Part shown: positions 45,164-53,723 of the stretch, in pieces
Layout of the letters: the number at the start of each line of letters is the position of its first letter
Numbering within the stretch: position 1 is the first letter of the stretch
Notes under the pieces: generated by a model
Told to the model about the DNA's origin: nothing
Databases searched by the model: none
The model's input: the letters and a program-made list of their open reading frames with translations, nothing else
DNA from: Helicobacter ganmani
Lineage (GTDB): Bacteria; Campylobacterota; Campylobacteria; Campylobacterales; Helicobacteraceae
DNA: 64,000 bases
Direction: 5' to 3'
Assembly (NCBI RefSeq): GCF_003364315.1
Contig: NZ_NXLS01000003.1
Span: 155,929 to 219,928, forward strand
Made by a program: the position numbers and the translations under genes

Positions 45164-46423
45164 ATGTTAATACTTTTAGGATTTGGGGGAACGAATCGCG
45201 CAATTGCAGAATCTTTTTCGCCTTGTATTGCACTAGATGATAGTTTCACGCAAAAAAGTCAAGATGCTTTGGGCAATCTCTTGCTTCCAAGCGAAAGTCT
45301 AAGCGAAGTCTTGGTGCAGAATCCTGAAGCTTCCATTATCACAAGCCCCGGGATTCCACCTAGTAATGCGATGATTGTAACCGCATTGGATTTTGTTGCG
45401 ACACACCCTAAAGCACGACTTTTAAGCGAATATGACTTTTTTGCGCCCACAATGCCTCCCTCTGTGTGGATTAGCGGCACAAATGGCAAAACCACTACCA
45501 CGCAAATGCTTACACATTTGCTACAATCTTTTGGTGCGCAAAGCGGAGGTAATATCGGCACACCTTTAGCAAAACTTGATACAAATGCACCCTTTTGGAT
45601 ACTTGAGACTAGCTCTTTTACCCTCCATTATACGCAGATTGCCAAACCTATTTTATATTTGCTTTTGCCGATTACGCAAGACCATATTAGCTGGCACGGA
45701 AGCTATGAAAACTATATTACAGACAAACTCAAACCCATTTTATTTTTGAGAGAAAAAGAAGTTGCGATTCTACCCAAAAGTTTGGAATCGCATTCTTTTT
45801 GCAAGCAATCCCTTGCAAATCTTATCTTTTATCAAGATTCACAGGATTTAGCAAATATTTTTCGCCTAAATTTAAGTGCGATTGCCTTTAAAGAACCCTT
45901 CTTGTTGGACGCTACGCTTGCGATGAGCGCAAGTGAGATTTTGTTTTCTACTCAAGACTATACACTTTTAAACTCCTTTAAAATTGGTGCGCATAAAATA
46001 GAGGAATTTTACGACAAGGCAGGGAATCTTTGGGTAGATGATAGCAAAGGAACGAATCTGGACGCGACAATGGAAGCCATTAAATACTATCAGGGGTTAA
46101 AAATATTATTGATTCTCGGGGGAGATGACAAAGGGGTGGATTTAACCCCACTTTTTGGACTTATTTCGCAATGCCAAATTGAAATTTTTGCGATTGGTAG
46201 CAATACGGATAAACTCTGCGCACTCGCAAAATCCGCAAATACCCCCTGCTACGCCTGTCATACTTTAGAAGTTGCTGTGCGCCAAATCAAAGAAATTTTT
46301 GCGACACAAAGCCTTAAAGCACGAAATTATGTCGCATTACTCTCTCCTGCTGCGGCAAGTTTAGACCAATTTAGCTCCTATAAAGAACGAGGAGAAAAAT
46401 TCAAAGCTTACGCATTAGAATAA
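45164..46423 (+). CDS. murD: UDP-MurNAc-L-alanine:D-glutamate ligase
   Basis: Adds D-glutamate to the peptidoglycan precursor. The 419 residues start LILLGFGGTNRAIAESF, a Rossmann-like uridine domain, and have the ATP loop WISGTNGKTTTTQML near residue 105. HISWHGSYENY and WVDDSKGTNLDATMEAI are the usual ligase motifs, and LLSPAAASLDQFSSYKERG is at the C-terminus. The N-terminal domain is slightly short, as in other Helicobacter. A decayed gene follows. Confidence 0.95.
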   Translation: MLILLGFGGTNRAIAESFSPCIALDDSFTQKSQDALGNLLLPSESLSEVLVQNPEASIITSPGIPPSNAMIVTALDFVATHPKARLLSEYDFFAPTMPPSVWISGTNGKTTTTQMLTHLLQSFGAQSGGNIGTPLAKLDTNAPFWILETSSFTLHYTQIAKPILYLLLPITQDHISWHGSYENYITDKLKPILFLREKEVAILPKSLESHSFCKQSLANLIFYQDSQDLANIFRLNLSAIAFKEPFLLDATLAMSASEILFSTQDYTLLNSFKIGAHKIEEFYDKAGNLWVDDSKGTNLDATMEAIKYYQGLKILLILGGDDKGVDLTPLFGLISQCQIEIFAIGSNTDKLCALAKSANTPCYACHTLEVAVRQIKEIFATQSLKARNYVALLSPAAASLDQFSSYKERGEKFKAYALE

Positions 46424-46510
46424 TAATTGCGTGTTGCGTTATCTATAGCTTTGCAAAATAAAATCTTGCGATGGAATCTTTTTTGATTGCCTACATAAGG
46501 TAGAATCTGC

Positions 46511-47306
46511 GAGCAATTTTGACACGCTTTTGCTTGCCAACCCCACAGAATCACAAACTTCCCCTCAAGAAGAATCTTTTATCCCGCTAAATGAAATTGC
46601 TTTGAATCCCAAACTCCAACACAAGATTTAAAGTTTTTTGCCTTCTCGCACTCTAGCGAGTTTTTAAAATCCCCAGACAAAGCAAAGCTCGCTTCAGAGG
46701 AACTCAATCCCCTCTCCTATCCGCGCAGTATCTCTGTCATCAGCGAACTAATGAACGAGAAGTTAGAGGAATTGTATGCGACAACAAAAGACCCAAATGA
46801 CCCAAAATTGCATTTGCTCTTAGACCGCGCTCAAGCAGTATGGGAAAGTGCAAGTAACTTTAGAACAGCAGCACGAAAGGAGTGGCTTGGATTAATGCGT
46901 TTTTCTCTACATTTGAAGCGGATTTAAGCACGAGAGAGAAAAATCCGATTTTTGAACACGCAAATATTATCGAAACCTATTGGCACATTCAAAGCGGCGG
47001 AGAGGACGGCAAAATCATTCTAGAAAATGAAATGGTTTATCAAGAATATTTTGATGAGGAGACGCCTAATATTTTGGCTTTACTCTGATAACGCAAAATT
47101 TTGTTTATGCTTATAGAGAGGAAGTGCTAAAATATGGCACGACACAAGCTGTTTTGCAGGTTTATGAAAAATCTGCAAATGCAGATTCTGGCATACAAAG
47201 CAACATAATTGCACATTGTAGCTATCAAATGCAAAAATCATTGGATTTCCACGAACAAAATCTCAAGCTCATTGGTGAAGCAAGTCGTATAGAAAAAAGG
47301 GCTTAA
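46511..47306 (+). pseudogene. Decayed gene of unknown family after murD
   Basis: About 800 bases of coding-like sequence broken in at least three places. The first part reads NFDTLLLANPTESQTSPQEE and stops at 46630. The second, in another frame, has AFSHSSEFLKSP, SYPRSISVISELMNEKL and DPKLHLLLDRAQAVWESASN and stops at 46926. The third (to 47088) contains AWINAFFSTFEADLSTREKN and WHIQSGGEDGKIIL, and the fourth (to 47306) contains VYAYREEVLKYGTTQAV and CSYQMQKSLDFHEQN. Helical and polar throughout, with no recognisable motif. Codon use looks like genuine Helicobacter protein, which supports decay rather than chance. The intact family is unknown to me. Confidence 0.6.
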
Positions 47307-47311
47307 GGACT

Positions 47312-48325
47312 TTAGGATTTAAATTTATTTTGGAATCTCGTAGGAAACACGATTAACACTTGAAATTCAATCTTTATTTCCGCATTTTCTGTGCTTTTAA
47401 GCAATGAGGGAAGCAAATCATAATCCAAAATATTTGGTTGTGGAGGTTGCCAAGAGATTTTGTAACCGCCCTTTTCCATAGAATTTGGTTGCAAATAAAA
47501 CGACAATACCTTTGCGATAGAATCCACTATTGTTTCTTGCTCTTTTTGTGAAAATTTTTCCACAAGAGGAACAAAAAAGCCAAATCCTATAAGCTCTACT
47601 TGATGAATCCTAAAAGCATTAATGTTTTGTTCTATTTCTTTTAAGCATTTCGTTTCTATTTCACCATTTTTAGTGGAATCCTTGATGATTTTTGGCAAAG
47701 TAGATAAATAATTTATAAAGAGATTTTCCAAATCCTTAGATTCTGCTTGAATGCCGTATTCTGATAGAATCTCTATAATCCTTGATTCGTTAGAATCCAA
47801 AAACAAGGGATTATTGAAGCTCTCTTTTTTTGTGTAGAATTGATAGACTTTGTCCATCGTTTCTTTTAAAAGTTTTGGATTCTCTTTGTGGAGTTGCAAC
47901 ATTTGTTTATTCATTTGCAAATAAATAAAATCTTGCGCCTCTTGTGCTTCTTGCTGTGTGATAGACAAATACGCATAATGCTTTATTTTTCTCTCTATTT
48001 GTCTTAGAAATTCGCTTTGCTCCATTAGGAATTTTGAATGATTTATGCGTTGAATGCGCCGATAAAATTGGCTAAATTTAAAAATTTCTAGCAAAATATT
48101 TTCTTCGCTTAAACTAGATTCTTGACTTTTAGAATGCGAAAAAGTGCTTGAAATTGTAAGATTTGCATTGTGGATAGAGGGCGAGTGAAAAAGCAAAGTT
48201 TGCAAAATCCAATCCATTGTGTTTTTATTCACAAGGACATTGGGAGATTTTTCTATTTTAAGTTTTGGAGAGAGATTCTGATAATGTTGGGGATTGCAAC
48301 TTGCAAAAGAATCAAAAGTCAGCAT
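47312..48325 (-). CDS. Hypothetical protein, orphan
   Basis: I do not recognise this 337-residue protein. It is polar and largely helical, with repeated Glu, Lys, Ser and Ile and no signal peptide or membrane segment. Blocks such as ILLEIFKFSQFYRRIQRINH and SQKEQETIVDSIAKVLSF suggest coiled or helical bundles. It ends GGYKISWQPPQPNILDYD followed by a beta-like tail (EIKIEFQVLIVFPT). It runs against the decayed gene and is not obviously in an operon. The protein at 62338 has a similar polar-helical make-up and a similar beta segment with ISW, but I see no firm homology. Confidence 0.6.
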   Translation of the reverse strand: MLTFDSFASCNPQHYQNLSPKLKIEKSPNVLVNKNTMDWILQTLLFHSPSIHNANLTISSTFSHSKSQESSLSEENILLEIFKFSQFYRRIQRINHSKFLMEQSEFLRQIERKIKHYAYLSITQQEAQEAQDFIYLQMNKQMLQLHKENPKLLKETMDKVYQFYTKKESFNNPLFLDSNESRIIEILSEYGIQAESKDLENLFINYLSTLPKIIKDSTKNGEIETKCLKEIEQNINAFRIHQVELIGFGFFVPLVEKFSQKEQETIVDSIAKVLSFYLQPNSMEKGGYKISWQPPQPNILDYDLLPSLLKSTENAEIKIEFQVLIVFPTRFQNKFKS

Positions 48326-48577
48326 AATTATCCTTCTATTTGTTTCCTACAAATTTTCCACTCCATTACTTTTGACATAAGCAAATATCATACCAAAATC
48401 TTCATTCTATTGGCACAATTATTCTTGTGGATTTGATTTTTTACCCACAGATTTACTTTATTCCTGCTAATAAGGATTCTAAAATTAGGCAGCATAAACC
48501 TTATAGAGCAAGTAAATCAACTAAATATAAGCGCACAAATTTTACAATGGAATCTTAAGGGACGAGTTCTTTTATTT

Positions 48578-48612
48578 GGATTGCTCCACTGCGTTCGTGA
48601 GGACGCAATGGC
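48578..48612. repeat. Short dispersed intergenic repeat, copy 2
   Basis: GGATTGCTCCACTGCGTTCG followed by GAGGACGCAATGGC, with partly inverted ends (GGATTGC near one end, GCAATGG near the other). The gap 48326-48616 otherwise shows nothing I can call. Confidence 0.45.
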
Positions 48613-48616
48613 TAGA

Positions 48617-48877
48617 TTAATCAACAAACACTCCATTATAACCCGTCGTTGCAACAGCTTCTAGGAGTTTTTCTTTTGGAATATTGTCCCTGCATTCTAC
48701 TTTGGCAATTTTATCTTTCAAGGAGGCTTTTGCACTTGTAACTCCCTCCACTTTTAAGAGTGCTTTTCTCACCATTGCCGTGCAAAGCGGGCAGTGCATA
48801 CCCTCCACATAAATTTTATATTCTCCTCCAAACATCAATCCGCCACATAATAACAATAAAAACAAAGCTTTATTCAT
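48617..48877 (-). CDS. MerP-like periplasmic heavy-metal-binding protein
   Basis: An 86-residue secreted protein: signal peptide (MNKALFLLLLCGGLMFG) followed by one heavy-metal-associated domain with the motif GMHCPLCTAMVRKAL, whose CxxC pair binds a soft metal. The ferredoxin-like fold continues through VEGVTSAKASLKD and TTGYNGVF. The layout equals MerP of mercury operons, although copper-binding relatives are similar. Its start overlaps the merT-like stop by eight bases, so it is translated with the transporter. Confidence 0.85.
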   Translation of the reverse strand: MNKALFLLLLCGGLMFGGEYKIYVEGMHCPLCTAMVRKALLKVEGVTSAKASLKDKIAKVECRDNIPKEKLLEAVATTGYNGVFVD

Positions 48878-49184
48878 AAAACCAACCTAAAATTTCTGGA
48901 TAAAACAAAATGCAGAACAAAACCAACAGCCAAAAAAAGCCACTCACGCTCTTTTTTCTTTTGCAAGTTTTTGCACAATCGCATTTCAAAATTCCAAAAT
49001 AAAAATACAAGACAAAACACAAGCAAGATAACACACTCAAAATCAAACGATAAGGAGCAAGAAACTCCACGCCTGCGATTCCAAACGAGAATCCAAACAA
49101 CAGAAAAAGGAGTGCGGGTAAGCAACAAATGCTCGCCAACACCCCTAGGCTAAACGAAACAATTAAGCCAATCTTTGCTTTCAT
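48870..49184 (-). CDS. MerT-like small metal transporter
   Basis: A 104-residue inner-membrane protein with three hydrophobic helices. The first contains the vicinal Cys pair and Pro typical of MerT (SICCLPALLF), and a loop between helices 2 and 3 has the second pair CDCAKTC. MerT imports Hg(II) handed over by MerP. No mercuric reductase is seen in the window, so either another metal is carried or the reductase lies elsewhere. It sits between a transglutaminase-like gene (three bases upstream) and the MerP-like gene. Confidence 0.85.
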   Translation of the reverse strand: MKAKIGLIVSFSLGVLASICCLPALLFLLFGFSFGIAGVEFLAPYRLILSVLSCLCFVLYFYFGILKCDCAKTCKRKKSVSGFFWLLVLFCILFYPEILGWFYE

Positions 49185-49187
49185 TGG

Positions 49188-50288
49188 TTATTTTTCAACA
49201 GAAATGTAAGAATAAGAAAAACCTTTTGCGTCATAATAATCCAACACATTTTCCTCTACTTCGCCATAAGGATAACCAAAGTTATTTAGCGGTGTTTCCG
49301 CAGGTATAGGTGTCAGGATAAAATCTCTTGCGGTATTGTAACCCAACCAACACATTTCCCAACTTCCAAAGAGATATTCGCGCAATTTTTTGATTTTTTG
49401 GTCTTCATTGCTCAAGTTTTCACTCAACCTTACTTTTGCAACATCACCTGGGTCGCAAGGAATCCAACCATAACCTCTGACATAAAATTCTGCGCGGCAG
49501 TGTTGCCCACTAGTGATATTTGCAACTTTATCTTTCGCGCTTCCCATTGCGTTAGAAAAACTTGATTGCCCAAGCCGAATCCCAAAAATTTCCCTTGCAG
49601 GAATCCCAATGCTTCTACAAAGCGCAACAAAAACCGAGCTAATATCCGTGCATTTGCCATATAGCTTTTTAGATTCTAAAATTGCCTTTGCATCGCCCAC
49701 ACCGCAACCCAAAATACTTTCGTCGCGTTGCATATTTGTCGCAACCCATTCAAAAATTGCTTTTGCTTTTTGGCAATCATTTGCATTTTGTGCTTTGGCA
49801 TTTTTTAAGATTTCTTTTGCGGTTGTTTTTACGATTCCATCAGTTTGGATATGTTCAGTTGCCACCAAATAAGGCTTAACCTCTTGTGGAATCTTAGCGT
49901 TTTTGTTGAATTTTGCCTGCACTTCTTCAAAGTCTGTCGTGCGCTCATAAGTCGTAATATCAAACTTGATTTCCAAATTTGGACTTTTGACTTTGTCAAA
50001 TTCTGCAAAAAGCGTTGGAATCTGCGTATTGCTAATATACGCATTGGTGTAATTCCCGCTCAACGCAAGATTACTAGTCAAAAATTGATAGGGCGTTGAT
50101 GAAGGAAGCGGAATCCAAAGCTTACATTTTCCAGATTCCAAAATATTATGCTTGAAAGTTACAGAAAATTCTCTTTTTCTCTGATGTTTTTGACTTTGCT
50201 TGGTGTTTTGGGATTTATTTTCTGCTAGAAGCGGGAAGCAACCCAAAGCACCTATTCCTGCCAACTTAAAAAGAGTTCGTCTTTCCAT
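49188..50288 (-). CDS. Tat-exported transglutaminase-like cysteine protease family protein
   Basis: A 366-residue protein. The N-terminus MERRTLFKLAGIGALGCFP has a twin-arginine motif followed by a hydrophobic run; the Cys after GALG could be a lipid site but fits the lipobox poorly. The transglutaminase-like domain (about 150-275) keeps the catalytic Cys in YGKCTDISSVFVALCRSIGIPARE and His in QHCRAEFYVRGYGWIPCDP, with the Asp there as third residue. The first 150 residues look like an Ig-type beta domain. It leads an operon with MerT- and MerP-like genes, a pairing I do not know from the literature. Confidence 0.85.
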   Translation of the reverse strand: MERRTLFKLAGIGALGCFPLLAENKSQNTKQSQKHQRKREFSVTFKHNILESGKCKLWIPLPSSTPYQFLTSNLALSGNYTNAYISNTQIPTLFAEFDKVKSPNLEIKFDITTYERTTDFEEVQAKFNKNAKIPQEVKPYLVATEHIQTDGIVKTTAKEILKNAKAQNANDCQKAKAIFEWVATNMQRDESILGCGVGDAKAILESKKLYGKCTDISSVFVALCRSIGIPAREIFGIRLGQSSFSNAMGSAKDKVANITSGQHCRAEFYVRGYGWIPCDPGDVAKVRLSENLSNEDQKIKKLREYLFGSWEMCWLGYNTARDFILTPIPAETPLNNFGYPYGEVEENVLDYYDAKGFSYSYISVEK

Positions 50289-50611
50289 TTTTATCCTTTG
50301 AATTAAAAGTGTAAGCTTATATTTTATCCAATCCCATTACAATAGAATCTTAAAGGCGAGATTTTAGACTATGGATTGCTTCCGCTCTCACTATATTTGT
50401 TTCTAGCAAAAATGATATGGGGAGTTTCCTTGCGGAACTCTAAACTTTGAAGCAAATCTTTGATAAAACTTTCATCGCAATGAATAAGGCAAGAAATTGA
50501 TTCAAGATTTGAAGCGCAAAGTAAGAATTATCAAAGAAAAACCACCCCAAAACTGCCCTAGCACTCCAACAAAAACCCATAAAAAATGAAAGAAATCTTT
50601 TCATTTTGCTT
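50289..50611. other. Intergenic region with a short coding-like fragment
   Basis: This 323-base gap contains, on the minus strand from about 50524 to 50369, a 52-codon open stretch without a start codon. It reads like protein (SISCLIHCDESFIKDLLQSL, then RKETPHIIFARNKY) and ends with TAG. It is most likely the tail of a lost gene. A partial copy of the short intergenic repeat lies at 50373-50395. No RNA gene or promoter is convincing. Confidence 0.35.
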
Positions 50612-51940
50612 TCAAACCGAATGAAGGATTTGCTTCAACGCCTCTAAAAGCCGATTGATTTCCTCTTGCGTATGCGTATAATGCACATTTAGGCGCACCC
50701 AACCGGGCTTTTGGATAAAAAAGGCATTATCCTCCAATCCCAACAAATCGTGTCCATAAGGTCCAGCACAAGCACAACCTGCGCGAGTGAGAATCCCATA
50801 TTCTTTGGACAATTGAAGTGAGACTTCAAAGGGTGAGATTCCGCGAATATTAAACGAAAAAATTCCCAAAGCATTATGTTCTAAATTACCATAAGTTATT
50901 ATCTTGGGTTCATTTTCTAAAAATTCCCGCAATGTGCGGATATAAGGAATCTTTGCTTGTTGTATCCATTCTTGCCCAATCTCCTCCCGCAAAGCATAGC
51001 CAAAATAGCTTCGTAAAAACTCTAAAATACCGGGCGTTCCTGCCTCCTCTCTTCTTTGCTCTTGTGCATAATATTGTGCGCTTGTGCGAGAAACATAACC
51101 AACAATACCCCCACCACAAAAAGTTGGTGGCAAAGTTTTATCAATCAAGGCACGAGAAATGATTAAGATTCCACTTCCACCAATACCCCCCAAAAGTTTA
51201 TGAGGAGAAAGAAAAGCTACATCATAAAAACTTGGTGGAATATCCAAATAAGGTGAGGTAGTCGCACAATCAAAACATACGATTCCGCCAAAGGAACGAA
51301 TCAAATGAGAAATTTCCGCAAAGGGTGCTAAGATTCCACTTACATTGGAACCCAAAGCAAAAGAACCGATGATTTTACGCCCGACATTTGCACTTAAAAT
51401 ATTCTTTAAAGCCTCCAAATCCACCAATCCTTGCGTATTCAATCCTATACGCACAACTTCGCACAATCCCTCTCTGAAACTTAACTCATTGCTGTGGTGT
51501 TCATAAGGTCCAACAATCACGAGCGGAAAAGAAGATTTATCACGCAAGGAATCCACTCCCAAAATTTGCTTTGTTCTGGGTGGAATATAAATCCCTAAGA
51601 GTTCTTGAAACTTTTTGATTGCAGCAGTTGAACCAAAGCCACAAGAGATTAAAGCAAAATTAGAATCAAGTTTAAAGATTTGCTTTAATCTTTCCCTCGC
51701 CTCCTCATATAAGGAGCTGATTAATTCTGCGTGGGAATTACTCTCGGAATGCGTATTGGCATAAAAGGGCAAAATCTTGTTCATTCGCGATTCTACGCAT
51801 TTCGCTGCTAGCCCGCTCGCAGTCCAATCAAAATGATGGAATCCACTTTGCAAAATACACTCTTGTGATAAAATCTCACATTTGCGCCCTCTATCACTAG
51901 GCAAAGATTCCAAAAGCGGGGCGAAAAAATCTTGAATCAT
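50612..51940 (-). CDS. Class V aminotransferase, cysteine desulfurase-like
   Basis: PLP enzyme of 442 residues. The PLP-binding Lys is in AFLSPHKLLGGIGGSGIL, preceded by VCFDCATTSPYLDI with the PLP-contact Asp. The pyridine stacking His lies in GPYEHHSNEL. Near the end RAGCACAGPYGHDLLG contains a Cys in the position of the persulfide Cys of SufS/CsdA-type desulfurases. A sulfur-donor role is thus likely but not certain; isopenicillin-epimerase-like proteins share these traits. It stands alone between two small gaps. Confidence 0.82.
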   Translation of the reverse strand: MIQDFFAPLLESLPSDRGRKCEILSQECILQSGFHHFDWTASGLAAKCVESRMNKILPFYANTHSESNSHAELISSLYEEARERLKQIFKLDSNFALISCGFGSTAAIKKFQELLGIYIPPRTKQILGVDSLRDKSSFPLVIVGPYEHHSNELSFREGLCEVVRIGLNTQGLVDLEALKNILSANVGRKIIGSFALGSNVSGILAPFAEISHLIRSFGGIVCFDCATTSPYLDIPPSFYDVAFLSPHKLLGGIGGSGILIISRALIDKTLPPTFCGGGIVGYVSRTSAQYYAQEQRREEAGTPGILEFLRSYFGYALREEIGQEWIQQAKIPYIRTLREFLENEPKIITYGNLEHNALGIFSFNIRGISPFEVSLQLSKEYGILTRAGCACAGPYGHDLLGLEDNAFFIQKPGWVRLNVHYTHTQEEINRLLEALKQILHSV

Positions 51941-52016
51941 TGTTTAAGATTCCTAAATAAAATTGTTTTGGAGCGCATTTTACCACAGATTTATGGCAAT
52001 TTACCCTAAAGTAAGT

Positions 52017-52022
52017 TATACT
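52017..52022 (+). promoter_or_regulatory. -10 box for the CPA2 antiporter gene
   Basis: TATACT, one mismatch from consensus, 27 bases before the ATG at 52049, in the gap divergent from the aminotransferase gene. Confidence 0.35.
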
Positions 52023-52048
52023 TTTAATTTTGGAGTTTAAGCCCTATT

Positions 52049-53212
52049 ATGGAAAACATTATTACTTTTGGTATTATTGCAGTTTTGATTGTCATCGCAC
52101 CTTTTCTTAGCTCGCTTTTACGCTTGCCTCTTGTGGTTACAGAGATTCTACTTGGTGCGCTTGCTTTTCATTTTGGACTTTTTTCACATTCCGAATCCCT
52201 AAGCTTTATTGCACACATTGGCTTTTTATTTTTGATGTTTCTATGTGGCTTAGAAGTGGATTTGAAAACCTTTACAAAACTCGGAATAGACTTCCTAAAA
52301 TCTGCTTTTTTATATTTCTTAATTCTCTATGGTGTCGCTTGCTTGTATGTGCTTAATGCTGGGCTATCTAAGTTTTATATTGCTGCCTTGCCTGTAATGA
52401 GTTTGGGTATGATTATGGCATTACTCAAAGAATACCCCAAAAATACATCTTGGCTACAACTTGCTTTAAATGTTGGAATCTTGGGTGAGCTGATTAGCAT
52501 TGTTGTGCTTGTAGTGCTCAATGGTGCATATTCCTATGGATTAAATTGGGAATTATATCGGACATTGCTCGTTTTGTTTATTTTTTTAAGCGTCATTGTG
52601 GGTATGTTCAAGGTTGCAGACATTATGTTTTGGTGGTTTCCTACTTTGAAATTTTTTCTGATTCCAAAAAATGCAAGCAAAAATCAAGACATTCGCTTTA
52701 GCGCAATGCTGTTTTTAATTCTAATTGGAATCTCACAGATTCTAGGGCTAGAACGCGTGCTTGGGGCATTTTTAGCAGGTATGATTTTAGCGACTTATTT
52801 TCATCATCACAAAGGCTTGATAGACAAATTAAACGATTTTGGTTTTGGATTCTTTATTCCTTTATTTTTTATTTTCGTTGGCTCTACATTGGATTTGAAT
52901 CTGATTACACAAAACCGACAACTCTTGTCGCTGACATTGAGCATTATTCTTGTTATGGTTATTTTACGCTTATTGGGGGCTTTCGTTGCATATAGAAAAT
53001 ACTTTGGGGATATAAAACAAACAATCTTATTTGCCTTTAGCCACTCTATGCCTTTAACCTTCCTCGTCGCAACAGCGCAACTTGGTTTGCAATTCAATGC
53101 AATTGATACACACGAATATTATGCTTTTATTCTTGCGGCTCTTTTGGAGGGAATCTTTTTGACGATTTGTATCAAGCTTTTGGATAACTATCAAGCTAAA
53201 CCACATTTGTAA
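52049..53212 (+). CDS. CPA2-family cation:proton antiporter (KefB/NapA-like)
   Basis: Membrane antiporter of 387 residues with about twelve hydrophobic helices. Features of the CPA2 fold include LRLPLVVTEILLGALAFHFG, LMFLCGLEVDLKTF (acidic residues typical for the family), LGAFLAGMILATYF and FFIPLFFIFVGSTLDL. There is no C-terminal TrkA-N domain, so it is not a full Kef channel. Likely exchanges Na+ or K+ for H+ and helps pH homeostasis. It has its own promoter and converges on def. Confidence 0.88.
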   Translation: MENIITFGIIAVLIVIAPFLSSLLRLPLVVTEILLGALAFHFGLFSHSESLSFIAHIGFLFLMFLCGLEVDLKTFTKLGIDFLKSAFLYFLILYGVACLYVLNAGLSKFYIAALPVMSLGMIMALLKEYPKNTSWLQLALNVGILGELISIVVLVVLNGAYSYGLNWELYRTLLVLFIFLSVIVGMFKVADIMFWWFPTLKFFLIPKNASKNQDIRFSAMLFLILIGISQILGLERVLGAFLAGMILATYFHHHKGLIDKLNDFGFGFFIPLFFIFVGSTLDLNLITQNRQLLSLTLSIILVMVILRLLGAFVAYRKYFGDIKQTILFAFSHSMPLTFLVATAQLGLQFNAIDTHEYYAFILAALLEGIFLTICIKLLDNYQAKPHL

Positions 53213-53216
53213 AATT

Positions 53217-53723
53217 CTAAAATTTATGCTTTTGCTTCAAGCCTTTTTCAAATTTTTTGCGCTTGACGATAGAGAGTTTATCAATAAATAAAACACCATT
53301 TAAGTGGTCAATCTCGTGCTGAAAAGCAACGGCTAAATAATCTTGTGCAACAATTTCTTGCGGTTTGCCAAATCTATCTTGATAAACAACTTTAATTGTA
53401 TTGGCGCGTTTAATGTCTTCATAAAACTCTGGTACACTCAAACAACCTTCACTAAATACAATTTCTCCATCTTTTTCTACAATTTCGGGATTGATGACTT
53501 CTAGCAAATCTTCTTTATGTTGATTTCCTTCTTCATCAGGAATACAAATCAACAAAGCGCGAATAGGTTTAGCAACCTGAATCGCAGAGATTCCAACGCC
53601 GTTTTTAGCGAGCATAATTTCATACATTTCATCTAAAAGCAAATGGAGTTTTGAATCGAAAGATTCCACAGGTTTTGAAATCTGTCGTAAAATTGAATTA
53701 GGGTAAGTGATAACCTCAAGCAT
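53217..53723 (-). CDS. def: Peptide deformylase
   Basis: Removes the N-formyl group from new proteins. All three motifs of this Fe/Zn enzyme are present in 168 residues: GVGISAIQV at about 45 (consensus GxGxAAxQ, here Ser for Ala), EGCLSVPEF (metal Cys) and QHEIDHLNG (HExxH). It shares one base with the stop of the upstream GGDEF-like gene. clpP and tig lie further upstream, as in other Campylobacterota. Confidence 0.96.
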   Translation of the reverse strand: MLEVITYPNSILRQISKPVESFDSKLHLLLDEMYEIMLAKNGVGISAIQVAKPIRALLICIPDEEGNQHKEDLLEVINPEIVEKDGEIVFSEGCLSVPEFYEDIKRANTIKVVYQDRFGKPQEIVAQDYLAVAFQHEIDHLNGVLFIDKLSIVKRKKFEKGLKQKHKF

